Program-made: the position numbers and the translations under genes
Part shown: positions 16,582-25,107 of the stretch, piece by piece
How positions within the stretch are numbered: position 1 is the stretch's first letter
How the letters are laid out: the number at the start of each line of letters is the position of its first letter
Notes under the pieces: model-generated
The model's database searches: none
What the model was told of the DNA's origin: nothing
Seen by the model: the letters and a program-made list of their open reading frames with translations, nothing else
Source of the DNA: UBA5072 sp963822145
GTDB lineage: Bacteria > Bacteroidota > Bacteroidia > Bacteroidales > UBA10428
Length of the DNA stretch: 64,000 nt
NCBI GenBank assembly: GCA_963822145.1
Contig: CAWGGG010000002.1
Span: 992,001-1,056,000 of the forward strand
Direction of reading: 5' to 3'

Positions 16582-17904
16582 TTACATTTTCTTGTCGGTA
16601 TCGTCATCAAAAATATTCTCGACGGTTTTCTTGATCATTTCAATGAATCCCCCGCTTTTTTTATGCGGCCAGGGAGCGTTGTTTTCAGTTTCAGTGGTCG
16701 TAACGGTCACAGGTTCATTTTCCCGAATTTCTTTTTCAGGCTCGGGGATATGGTATTCAAAGCCTTTATAAAGTAATCCCACACTGGTGGAGTACATCGG
16801 GTGGTTGACCTCCTTGAGATCATTGGTGCCACACAGCACCTCGGGCTTGCCGATACGTACATCCAGTCCGGTGCGATACTTGACAAGCTGAGGCAAATGG
16901 CGCAACAGCGAACCGCCCCCTGTTATCACGATACCGGCTGTCAGTTTCTCCATACAGTCGGATCCCTCGAGTTCAAATACGATGGCATCGATGATCTCTT
17001 CCACACGCGACTGGATGATATAGGCGAGGCTTTTGATCGACACTTCTTTCGGTTCGCGGCCACTGATACCCGGTACGGCTACCACCTTGGCCTCTTCTGC
17101 CAGGTCGCCCAGTGCGGAACCGTATTGAATCTTGAGAAGTTCGGCGTGTTTGCTCAGGATAGAGCACCCTTCCATGACATCCTTGGTAATGACGTTGCCT
17201 CCAAAAGGTATTACGGCCGTGTGCTTGATGATATCATCGTAATAAACGGCAACATCGGTGGTCCCCCCGCCAATATCCACAAGCGCCACGCCGGCTTCTA
17301 TTTCATCTTCCGTGAGCACTGAGGCTGAAGAAGCGAGCGGCTCCAGGATCATTTGCTTGACATGGATACCCACGCGGTTGACGCAGCGTTCAATGGTGCG
17401 CGCCGAAGATGTCTGACCGATAACAATATGATAGTTGCCTTCAAGTCGCTTGCCGAACATGCCCACCGGGTTCTTGACCCCGGTTTCATTGTCCACCACA
17501 AAGCTCTGCGGTATAACATGGATGATCTCTTCCCCCGGCTGAATGGAAATTTTAAACATTTCCGCCAGCAACCGGTCAGTATCCCCCTTGGTTATTTCCT
17601 CCTCGTAGGAATCACGTAATATGTAACCGCGGCTTTGCCTGCTGCTGATATGCTGGCCGGCAATACCCACATAGGCTTCCCGGATGGGGAATCCGATCTG
17701 TTTTTGCACTTCTTCTACCGTTGTCCGTATAGCGCCTACGGCCTCTTCGATATTCAGCACTACCCCTCTTTTCACGCCTTTGGAGGGGGTTTTGCTCATG
17801 CCGATTATCTCAAGCTTTCCGGAGTCGTTCATCCGGCCAGCAATGGTCACGATCTTCGTGGTGCCGATATCAATCGCTGCAAGAATATTGTTCCTTTGCC
17901 TCAT
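16582..17904 (-). CDS. ftsA: Cell division protein FtsA
   Basis: FtsA is the actin-like ATPase that ties FtsZ filaments to the membrane. At 440 residues the protein has the actin-fold phosphate motifs AAIDIGTTKIVTI and ALVDIGGGTTDVAVY, the adenosine motif GIVITGGGSLL and the 1C domain between the first two. The C-terminus ends in an amphipathic stretch (GFIEMIKKTVENIF) that fits the usual membrane-targeting helix. One base separates it from ftsQ. Confidence 0.95.
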   Translation of the reverse strand: MRQRNNILAAIDIGTTKIVTIAGRMNDSGKLEIIGMSKTPSKGVKRGVVLNIEEAVGAIRTTVEEVQKQIGFPIREAYVGIAGQHISSRQSRGYILRDSYEEEITKGDTDRLLAEMFKISIQPGEEIIHVIPQSFVVDNETGVKNPVGMFGKRLEGNYHIVIGQTSSARTIERCVNRVGIHVKQMILEPLASSASVLTEDEIEAGVALVDIGGGTTDVAVYYDDIIKHTAVIPFGGNVITKDVMEGCSILSKHAELLKIQYGSALGDLAEEAKVVAVPGISGREPKEVSIKSLAYIIQSRVEEIIDAIVFELEGSDCMEKLTAGIVITGGGSLLRHLPQLVKYRTGLDVRIGKPEVLCGTNDLKEVNHPMYSTSVGLLYKGFEYHIPEPEKEIRENEPVTVTTTETENNAPWPHKKSGGFIEMIKKTVENIFDDDTDKKM

Positions 17905-17905
17905 G

Positions 17906-18703
17906 TTATTGGATTTTAGTACAAACTACCTGGTTTTTATATTTCAGACTGATTTTTCCGTATTGATTCCATCCGAGTTTATTGAATCCCTGCTCGTACA
18001 GGATTTTCAGGTTCTCAAACTTCTCCTCCAGATCCTCCGCCCTTCCCAGTTCGATGATGTTTGAACCTACCCGGGGTATGAGTTCAAATTCAAATTGATT
18101 GTTTACATAAATCTGTTCAATCTGGGAATTCCAGAATTTATCGCCTGTGATAAATTCCGCCAGTTTATAAACATCATAGATGGTTTGTTGGGAACGCAGC
18201 AGCGAATCATGTTTCACTTCATAAATGTTCAGTGTCTGGCCAATAATGAATGGTTCTGCAATGAAACCACTGGCTACGAGAACAAAGGGGCTGAAGCTCC
18301 GCGACAGGGGAATGATATTCCCTTCACGGTCGAGATAATAGCCCTGTCCAAAGCGGTTAAATACCCTGACAAAGGGTGTTTTCTGTCTTACTTCAACATG
18401 AAGTACTCCCGGTTCTGTGATAAAGGCTTCCACCGTACTGAAAATCTGCCGGGTCTTCAGGGATCCCTCTATGCTTGACAGGTCAACCGACCGGGATTCC
18501 ATCCCCAGGAGATTGTATTTTCTTTGTTCGAGCATGCGCATGATCTCTGCAGACCGGATGAACTTGTTTTGCGTGCTGTCTGCAATCCGGATCTTCAGTG
18601 CAGATATCTTTTGCGTTCGTTCGCGGCTCGCTATGAACCCCGACAACACCACGGCATAGGCAACAAGCAGTGCTATAAATACTATGTCTTTAACCGGTTT
18701 CAT
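17906..18703 (-). CDS. ftsQ: Cell division protein FtsQ
   Basis: A 265-residue bitopic membrane protein. A short cytoplasmic start precedes one membrane segment (IVFIALLVAYAVVLSGFIA), then a POTRA-like region (~45-120, with LKTRQIFSTVEAFI and VEVRQKTPFVRVF), then the periplasmic beta domain. Sequence conservation in FtsQ is low, but position between murC and ftsA and topology leave little doubt. In the divisome it joins FtsL and the FtsW/FtsI synthase. No FtsB gene is seen here. Its start overlaps the murC stop in ATGA. Confidence 0.88.
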   Translation of the reverse strand: MKPVKDIVFIALLVAYAVVLSGFIASRERTQKISALKIRIADSTQNKFIRSAEIMRMLEQRKYNLLGMESRSVDLSSIEGSLKTRQIFSTVEAFITEPGVLHVEVRQKTPFVRVFNRFGQGYYLDREGNIIPLSRSFSPFVLVASGFIAEPFIIGQTLNIYEVKHDSLLRSQQTIYDVYKLAEFITGDKFWNSQIEQIYVNNQFEFELIPRVGSNIIELGRAEDLEEKFENLKILYEQGFNKLGWNQYGKISLKYKNQVVCTKIQ

Positions 18704-20085
18704 CCTTTGCTTTTCTCAGTTAAAAGTCTGGTAATGGGATCGACAAACCCGTCGATATCCCCTGCACCCAAGGTGATCAGCACTTCAATGCCGGTATTTC
18801 CCAATATCTGGAGCAGGTTCTCCTTGCTGCACAGGACCTTATCCCGGATGGTTACCTTGTTGAAGATCATTTCAGCGGTAACTCCCGGGATCGGTAATTC
18901 CCGCGCAGGATAGATATCCAGCAGGAACAATCGGTCAAGCAGGCTCAGGCTGGCTGCAAAGTCATTTGCAAAATCCCTGGTCCGCGTGTACAGATGCGGC
19001 TGAAAAACCCCGGTGATTTTTTTATCCGGATAGAGTTCCCTTACGGAATGCAGGGTGGCTTCAATTTCCCTGGGGTGGTGTGCATAATCATCTATATACA
19101 CCAGGTTTTCAGTTTTTATATGAAAGTCAAACCGGCGTTGTATGCCTGAGAAGCTTTCCAGGGCTGACCGGATTCTGCCATCATCCAGTCCGAGAAGCAT
19201 GGCAACAGCAGTTGCAGCCACTGCATTCTCTACATTCACAAGTCCGGGGTGTTCGATCGAAAGATCCTGGATCCGCATGCCGGGGCCCAGGAGATCAAAA
19301 TAATACCTGCGGTTCTCAAGCCGGATGTTACCGGCCCTGAAATCGGTGGCACCCTTAAGGGAATAAGTATAGACCCTGGAAGGCAGTACAGAGGCCTCAA
19401 CAGGCAGTCCGTTTTTCATCAGCAACCAGCCTTCCCGGTCAATCTGACTGATAAACTGGTTGAAGGCTTCGATCATTTTTCCTGCCGTTAGGTAAATATC
19501 CAGGTGATCGGGATCCATGGCGGTTATGATGCCTGCAAAGGGATGCAACTGCAGGAAGGACCTGTCGAACTCATCCGCCTCCGTTACCACCCAGTCGCTA
19601 TGGGGATCGAGTACCAGGTTGCTGTTGAAGTTTTTGGAAATACCTCCCAGGAAAGCGTTGCAACCTGGCCCTCCCCGGGTTAAAAGGTGCGCGATCATTG
19701 TAGATACCGTGGTCTTTCCGTGTGTTCCGGCAACAGCAACAGCTTTTTTCTGGTGCGTAATGAACCCGAGGATTTGTGACCGTTTATAAAGGTCAAACTG
19801 ATGTCCTTTGAAATATCGCAGTTCAGCATGGTCGGCAGGAACCGCAGGCGTGTATACTACCAGGGTCTTTGCGGGAGATCTGAAGGGAACCGGTATCAGT
19901 TCCGGGGCATCTTCGTAATGAATGACAATGCCTTCGGCTTCCAGCTGCCTGGTAAGTTCCGTGGCGGTGCGGTCGTATCCAGCCACGGTCTTTCCCGTAG
20001 CCCTGAAATACCGGGCCAGGGCGCTCATGCCGATGCCTCCAATTCCCAGGAAATATACACGTTCTATGTTATCCAGCAGGTTCAC
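18700..20085 (-). CDS. murC: UDP-N-acetylmuramate--L-alanine ligase
   Basis: MurC adds L-alanine to UDP-MurNAc in the cytoplasm, the first amino acid of the peptidoglycan stem. The 461-residue protein has the N-terminal glycine motif FLGIGGIGMSALA, the ATP loop GTHGKTTVSTMI (~120), EADEFDRSFL and DDYAHHPREIEATL in the C-terminal domain. Length is normal. Its start overlaps the murG end by 17 bases. Confidence 0.96.
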   Translation of the reverse strand: MNLLDNIERVYFLGIGGIGMSALARYFRATGKTVAGYDRTATELTRQLEAEGIVIHYEDAPELIPVPFRSPAKTLVVYTPAVPADHAELRYFKGHQFDLYKRSQILGFITHQKKAVAVAGTHGKTTVSTMIAHLLTRGGPGCNAFLGGISKNFNSNLVLDPHSDWVVTEADEFDRSFLQLHPFAGIITAMDPDHLDIYLTAGKMIEAFNQFISQIDREGWLLMKNGLPVEASVLPSRVYTYSLKGATDFRAGNIRLENRRYYFDLLGPGMRIQDLSIEHPGLVNVENAVAATAVAMLLGLDDGRIRSALESFSGIQRRFDFHIKTENLVYIDDYAHHPREIEATLHSVRELYPDKKITGVFQPHLYTRTRDFANDFAASLSLLDRLFLLDIYPARELPIPGVTAEMIFNKVTIRDKVLCSKENLLQILGNTGIEVLITLGAGDIDGFVDPITRLLTEKSKG

Positions 20086-21184
20086 TTTTTTTTACCAGTT
20101 TGAATATTTCATCCACTATTAAAGATGCTGCATCCGGCAGGGCCATTTTTGCAGCATTGGCGGCCAGTATTTTTCTTTGTTCCATATTGTTCAACAGTCC
20201 GATTGTCTGGGGAACCAGTTTTTCCCGGGCTTCATGATCAGGGATCATCAGAGCGGCATTGTTCCTCACCAGCGCCATGGCGTTCTTGGTCTGATGATCC
20301 TCAGCCACATTGGGAGAGGGCACCAGTATGGCCGGCTTGCCCAGCAGGCATATTTCGGAGATGGTGGCTGCACCTGCTCGGGAGACAATTACATCAGCAA
20401 CTGTATAAGCGAGGTCCATACGCGCTATAAAATCAAAATATCTGACATTTTTGAGATCCTTTCCGTCAAGTTCCTTTTTGATCTGGCTGTAATACAACTT
20501 TCCGGTCTGCCATAGCACAAACACATGTTCCTTTTCAAAGGCATCCATCCAGCTCAGCAGGCTGTCGTTCAAGGTTCGGGCGCCCAGACTGCCTCCCAGC
20601 ACCAGCAGAACGAGCTTATCCGCCGGTATTTGAAGGTGTTCGCAGGCTTTTTCCCTGCTGATCTTTCGTTGAATGAGCTCTTCACGGACTGGGTTCCCGG
20701 TGAGTACTATTTTTTCCTCAGGGAAGTATTTTTCCATGCCGGTATAGGCCACGCAGATCTTTGCCGTATTTTTGGCCAGCAGCCTGTTGGTAACTCCGGC
20801 ATAGGAGTTCTGCTCCTGGATCAGGGACGGAATCTTCCTGAGCGCTGCCATGCGAAGCAGGGGTCCGCTGGCATATCCACCCACCCCGATGGCCACATCA
20901 GGCTTAAAGGTTTTAAGAATGCCGGAGGCTTTAAAGAGGCTGATAATCAATTTGTAAAGCACAACAAAGTTTCTTAAGGCCAGCTTTCGCTGTAACCCTT
21001 CCACAGGCAGGCCGATAATTGGGAAACCTGCTGCCGGTATCTTCTCCATTTCCATCCTGCCGAGGGCCCCGACAAAAAGAATACTGGCCGCGGGATCTCT
21101 TTTCTTAATCTCATGGGCAATCGACAGGGCAGGGAAAATATGTCCCCCTGTTCCTCCGCCGCTAATGATAAACTTCCGGTTCAT
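20069..21184 (-). CDS. murG: UDP-GlcNAc:lipid I N-acetylglucosaminyltransferase
   Basis: MurG adds GlcNAc to lipid I to give lipid II at the inner face of the membrane. The GT28 features are present: FIISGGGTGGHIFPALSIA at the start, the lipid-binding GVGGYASGP, and LGGSLGARTLN and ISRAGAATISE-like (VSRAGAATISEI) motifs in the C-terminal half. The ATG at 21184 (MNRKF) puts the first glycine loop nine residues in, as usual, giving 371 residues. Upstream ATGs at 21193 and 21208 would lengthen the overlap with ftsW. Either way murG and ftsW overlap by at least 23 bases. Confidence 0.95.
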   Translation of the reverse strand: MNRKFIISGGGTGGHIFPALSIAHEIKKRDPAASILFVGALGRMEMEKIPAAGFPIIGLPVEGLQRKLALRNFVVLYKLIISLFKASGILKTFKPDVAIGVGGYASGPLLRMAALRKIPSLIQEQNSYAGVTNRLLAKNTAKICVAYTGMEKYFPEEKIVLTGNPVREELIQRKISREKACEHLQIPADKLVLLVLGGSLGARTLNDSLLSWMDAFEKEHVFVLWQTGKLYYSQIKKELDGKDLKNVRYFDFIARMDLAYTVADVIVSRAGAATISEICLLGKPAILVPSPNVAEDHQTKNAMALVRNNAALMIPDHEAREKLVPQTIGLLNNMEQRKILAANAAKMALPDAASLIVDEIFKLVKKSEPAG

Positions 21185-22352
21185 GATTCTCATGTGGTTC
21201 TTCAACAAGTTTTTCAGCAGCTTCCTGCTGGTTTTTAATGCCCCTGCTTACACTTTGAATGATGCCCAGCGCCACACAGGTGAACAACAGGGAAGAGCCT
21301 CCCATGCTTATCATGGGTAGCGGCTGGCCGGTTACCGGCAACAGATCTACCACCACGGCCATGTTGATGATGGCCTGGAACGTGATCATCACCGCCAGGC
21401 CGATAGCCAGAAAGGCAGGGAAGGTTCGGGAACTCTTTCGAACCAGCACAGCTGCCCTGAAGAGCAGGTACAGATAAAGGGCAAGGACAATAGCCCCGCC
21501 GACCAGTCCGTATTCCTCAATGATTATGGCATAAATGAAATCAGAGTAGGGATGTGGCAGAAAATTCCTTTGAATGCTTTTCCCGGGTCTCAGGTTCACG
21601 AGCCCTCCGCTGACAATGGCAATTTTAGCCTGGCTCACCTGGTAACTGTCTTCCTCTCCTTTGCCGGCGAAATTTTCTATTCGGTTTTTCCAGGTCCCGA
21701 TGCGGCCTTCCCAGTTGGCCGAAAGTGCGATGGCTATAAAAGCACCCAGCAGCACCACGATGATGCCGACCATACCGAACAGGTATTTCAGGTTGACCCT
21801 TCCGATGAACATGAGGATAAAGGCTGTGGCAAAGATCAGCATGGCGGTGGAAAGGTTTGCAGGCAGCACCAGCAGGCAGACCAGGAGCAACGGGGCCATC
21901 AAGGGACGGAAAGCCCCTTTGAAATCCTTGATCTGGTCCTGTTTCTTTGAAAGAATGCGGGCTGTGTACATCACGATGGCCAGCTTGGCAATATCAGAAG
22001 TCTGAAAGGTTAAGCTGAGCCCCGGGACACTAAGCCATCGGGCAGCCTGGTTGCGTGTCACGCCATAAACAAGGGTTACCAGGAGCAGCGGTATGGCGAT
22101 TACCAACAAGAGCTGGGAAATCCTGGAGAAGTATTTATAGGGTATCAGGTGGGTCACGTAGGTGATCACAATACCCATAGCCAGTATGGTGGCGTGTTTC
22201 AGAATGTAATAACTGGTATTTCCTCCCTGGAACCTGTAAGCCAGCGATCCGGTTGAACTGTATACGGCAAGCAGGGAGAACACCGAAAGCAGAAGAATCA
22301 CTGCCCAGATCACGGGATCGCCTTTGAAGTATTTTTTGAGTGCAGTAGGCAT
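21162..22352 (-). CDS. ftsW: Peptidoglycan glycosyltransferase FtsW
   Basis: A 396-residue SEDS-family polytopic membrane protein with about ten hydrophobic segments. SEDS proteins polymerise lipid II together with a class B PBP, here presumably the FtsI encoded upstream. Family features include AVYSSTGSLAYRF in the first loop, the conserved RWLSVPGLSLTFQTSDIAK, the extracellular NFLPHPYSDFIYAIIIEEYG and the C-terminal TGQPLPMISMGGSS. It is preceded by a 154-base spacer, unusually long for this cluster, which holds a tandem repeat. Confidence 0.95.
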   Translation of the reverse strand: MPTALKKYFKGDPVIWAVILLLSVFSLLAVYSSTGSLAYRFQGGNTSYYILKHATILAMGIVITYVTHLIPYKYFSRISQLLLVIAIPLLLVTLVYGVTRNQAARWLSVPGLSLTFQTSDIAKLAIVMYTARILSKKQDQIKDFKGAFRPLMAPLLLVCLLVLPANLSTAMLIFATAFILMFIGRVNLKYLFGMVGIIVVLLGAFIAIALSANWEGRIGTWKNRIENFAGKGEEDSYQVSQAKIAIVSGGLVNLRPGKSIQRNFLPHPYSDFIYAIIIEEYGLVGGAIVLALYLYLLFRAAVLVRKSSRTFPAFLAIGLAVMITFQAIINMAVVVDLLPVTGQPLPMISMGGSSLLFTCVALGIIQSVSRGIKNQQEAAEKLVEEPHENHEPEVYH

Positions 22353-22367
22353 TGTTGGGTTTAATCG

Positions 22368-22446
22368 TTGTGATTGTTGTGATTGTTGTGATTGCTGTGA
22401 TTGTTGTGATTGTTGTGATTGTTGTGATTGTTGTGGTTGTTGTGAG
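22368..22446 (-). repeat. 9-bp tandem array with a facing complementary arm, between murD and ftsW
   Basis: About eight and a half copies of TTGTGATTG on + (CAATCACAA on the transcribed sense), with one C and one G variant. A complementary stretch lies at 22460-22483 (CACAACCACCACAACC and on), on the murD side, so the mRNA could fold into a long GU/AC-rich hairpin. The array begins after the murD stop codon and ends 15 bases before the ftsW ATG. It is not translated in the frame of either gene. Confidence 0.9.
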
Positions 22447-22506
22447 AACCATCATAACCCACAACCACCACAACCATCACAACTTTCCTTTTCCTTAATT
22501 CCGTTT

Positions 22507-23844
22507 TCATAATTCCCGCACATAATTTTTAAACTGTCTTCCCCTGTCCTCATAATTTTCAAACAGGTCAAAGCTGGCACAGGCCGGGGACAGCAATACC
22601 GTATCGTCTTTCTTTCCCAGTCTGTAAGCCGCCTGTACGGCTTCTTTCATCGACCTGGTATCCATAATCACGGGTATGACCCCATCAAATGCCTTGTGCA
22701 GCTTTGAATTGTCGACGCCCAGACAAACCAGGGCTTTGACCTTTTGCTTCACGAGGTCCGTCAGCTCGGAATAGTCGTTTCCTTTATCGGTTCCGCCGGC
22801 AATCCAAACTACAGGTGCGGTCATGCTTTCCAGGGCATACCAGGTGGAATTCACATTGGTGGCCTTGGAGTCGTTAATAAAATCAATGCCATGCACCTTG
22901 ATGAATCTTTCAAGCCGGTGCTCTACACCGGCAAAATCCATCAGGCTATCCCGGATAATGGGTTTTCTGATCTTCAGCACGCTCCCGGCAATGCCTGCCG
23001 CCATGGAGTTGTAAGTGTTGTGTCTGCCTTTGAGGGCCAGTTCGGCCAGCGACATTTCAAACAGATCATCATCCACCTCGATCTTCATGGTATTTCCTTC
23101 GATGTAGGCACCCTGCTGCCGTGTTTCCTTCAGGGTAAAACCGAGCTGTTTGGCTTTTGTAACAATTCGCTCCAACTCCCGGATGGTGATCTCATCATCG
23201 GAACAATACACGAAGAAATCATCTTCCCCCAGGTTCTGACTGATCCGGAACTTGGAGTTCACATAATTCTGCAGATCATAATCATACCGGTCCAGATGAT
23301 CTGGCGTAATGTTGAGGAGAATGGCAATGTCAGCCTTGAATTCAAACATGCCGTCGAGCTGAAAGCTGCTCAGTTCGATCACATAATATTCGTAGTTTTC
23401 GCAAGCCACCTGCATAGCAAAGCTTTTTCCGATATTTCCGGCGAGACCGGCATTTAAGCCTGCCTTGCGCATCATATGATGGATCAGGGTGGTGGTTGTG
23501 GTTTTTCCGTTACTGCCGGTGATGCAGATTTTTTTTGCCTGGGTGTATCGTCCCGCAAATTCGATTTCCGAGATGATCCGGATCCCCTTTTTACGTATGG
23601 CGATCACAATATCTGATTTTTCAGATATTCCAGGACTTTTGATCACTTCATCAGCGTTGAGGATATGCCTTTCCGTATGCCTGCCCTCTTCCCAGTCGAT
23701 TTCGTAGTTGTAGAGTATTTCTTTGTAAGTGTCCTTTATTTTGCCTGAATCGGAGACAAAAATGTCAAAGCCTTGTTTCTTTGCGAGAACAGCCGCTCCG
23801 GTTCCGCTCTCTCCTGCTCCAAGCACTACAATTCGTCGATCCAT
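22507..23844 (-). CDS. murD: UDP-N-acetylmuramoylalanine--D-glutamate ligase
   Basis: MurD adds D-glutamate to UDP-MurNAc-L-Ala. The 445-residue product shows the Rossmann start VVLGAGESGTGAAVLA, the ATP loop CITGSNGKTTTTTLIHHM, ELSSFQLDG, NITPDHLDRY and the C-terminal FINDSKATNVNSTWYALE and LLSPACASFDLFENYEDRG. These are diagnostic of MurD. Two bases separate it from mraY. Confidence 0.96.
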   Translation of the reverse strand: MDRRIVVLGAGESGTGAAVLAKKQGFDIFVSDSGKIKDTYKEILYNYEIDWEEGRHTERHILNADEVIKSPGISEKSDIVIAIRKKGIRIISEIEFAGRYTQAKKICITGSNGKTTTTTLIHHMMRKAGLNAGLAGNIGKSFAMQVACENYEYYVIELSSFQLDGMFEFKADIAILLNITPDHLDRYDYDLQNYVNSKFRISQNLGEDDFFVYCSDDEITIRELERIVTKAKQLGFTLKETRQQGAYIEGNTMKIEVDDDLFEMSLAELALKGRHNTYNSMAAGIAGSVLKIRKPIIRDSLMDFAGVEHRLERFIKVHGIDFINDSKATNVNSTWYALESMTAPVVWIAGGTDKGNDYSELTDLVKQKVKALVCLGVDNSKLHKAFDGVIPVIMDTRSMKEAVQAAYRLGKKDDTVLLSPACASFDLFENYEDRGRQFKNYVREL

Positions 23845-23846
23845 AT

Positions 23847-25097
23847 TTATCGGATTTTAAGAGTAACAATGGTTATGATGGCCAAAAGAATCCCAATGAT
23901 CCAGAACCGGGTCACAATCTTCGGCTCCGCATAATTGAGTTTTTGAAAGTGATGATGCAGGGGCGACATGAGCAGGATCCTCCTGCCTTCGCCGAATCGC
24001 AAGCGCGTATATTTGAACCAGCTTACCTGGATGACTACGGAAAAGCTTTCTGCAACAAAGATGCCGCAGAGGATGGGGATGAGCAGCTCTTTACGGATCA
24101 GTATGGCAAATACGGCGATGATACCCCCGATGGACAGACTTCCGGTATCGCCCATAAAAACCTGGGCCGGATAGGAATTATACCATAAGAATCCGACCAG
24201 GGCCCCGATGAAGGCAGCAATATACACCACCAATTCTCCGGTACTGGGCAGGAACATGATGTTGAGATAATCCGAAATTATAGAATTGCCGGATACATAG
24301 GCCAGGAGGCCAAGGGTAACGCCTATAATGGCCGATGTGCCTGCCGCAAGTCCATCCAGTCCATCGGTGAGATTGGTACCGTTGGAAACAAAGGTGATGA
24401 TAAAGATAACGGCCAGGATAACCACAACCCATGCCCACTGACTGGCCTTTTCGCCCATGAACCAGACCAACATGGCATAATCAAACTCGTTGTTTTTAAA
24501 AAAAGGTACGTTCACTTTAGTCGACTTAACTTCCCGGGTCACATAACTGATGACCGACTTTTCATTTTTTGCCCCTTTTTCAACCTGTGTCATAGGGACT
24601 CCGTGCTGGTCGAGAACCTTTTCCCGGGCAACAATGTCATTGCTGAAATGAAGCGTGAGTCCTACAACGATCCCGGCGATCACCTGGGCAACGATCTTGA
24701 ATGTTCCGCGCAGGCCCTGTTTATTTTTTTTGAATACCTTGATATAATCATCCACAAAACCGATAAAGCCCAGCCAGATGGTGATAAAAAGCATCAGCTG
24801 TACATACACGTTCTTAAGATCGGCAAACAGGAGGACGGGCACCAGGATGGAGGTCAGTATGATCAGTCCGCCCATGGTGGGGGTACCCTTCTTCTGCAGT
24901 TGTCCTTCGAGACCCAGGTCGCGGATGGTTTCCCCAATCTGGGCCTTCCGGAGTATGCGTATGATCTTCTTTCCGTAAATGGTTGAAATCACCAGGGAAG
25001 TAAGGATGGCCATGGCCGACCGGAAAGAAATATAATTGAATAGTCCTGCGCCGGGGAAATCAAACTTTTCCAGATATCCGAATAAATAGTAAAGCAT
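23847..25097 (-). CDS. mraY: Phospho-N-acetylmuramoyl-pentapeptide transferase
   Basis: MraY makes lipid I by moving phospho-MurNAc-pentapeptide onto undecaprenyl phosphate. About ten membrane segments, with the active-site motifs KKGTPTMGG, GFVDDYIKV (aspartate pair) and NLTDGLDGLAAG, and the late MSPLHHHF. As in other Bacteroidota there is a longer loop (~150-210) that breaks the middle of the protein. The ATG at 25097 (MLYYLFGYL) follows the murE stop by ten bases and gives 416 residues; the upstream ATG at 25133 would overlap murE and adds a hydrophilic leader atypical of the family. Confidence 0.94.
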   Translation of the reverse strand: MLYYLFGYLEKFDFPGAGLFNYISFRSAMAILTSLVISTIYGKKIIRILRKAQIGETIRDLGLEGQLQKKGTPTMGGLIILTSILVPVLLFADLKNVYVQLMLFITIWLGFIGFVDDYIKVFKKNKQGLRGTFKIVAQVIAGIVVGLTLHFSNDIVAREKVLDQHGVPMTQVEKGAKNEKSVISYVTREVKSTKVNVPFFKNNEFDYAMLVWFMGEKASQWAWVVVILAVIFIITFVSNGTNLTDGLDGLAAGTSAIIGVTLGLLAYVSGNSIISDYLNIMFLPSTGELVVYIAAFIGALVGFLWYNSYPAQVFMGDTGSLSIGGIIAVFAILIRKELLIPILCGIFVAESFSVVIQVSWFKYTRLRFGEGRRILLMSPLHHHFQKLNYAEPKIVTRFWIIGILLAIITIVTLKIR

Positions 25098-25107
25098 AGG
25101 CTGAAGT

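Noticed and set aside
22368..22446. CRISPR-like direct repeats
   Set aside because: Units are 9 bp and contiguous, without spacers, and no cas gene is nearby. The same applies to the heptamer arrays at 13596, 15086, 32640 and 54771-54895.
22135..22473. Open frame rich in Thr-Thr-Ile repeats on the - strand
   Set aside because: It is the 9-bp array read in a third frame and continues antiparallel to nothing useful: the rest is ftsW out of frame. No signal, fold or start context.
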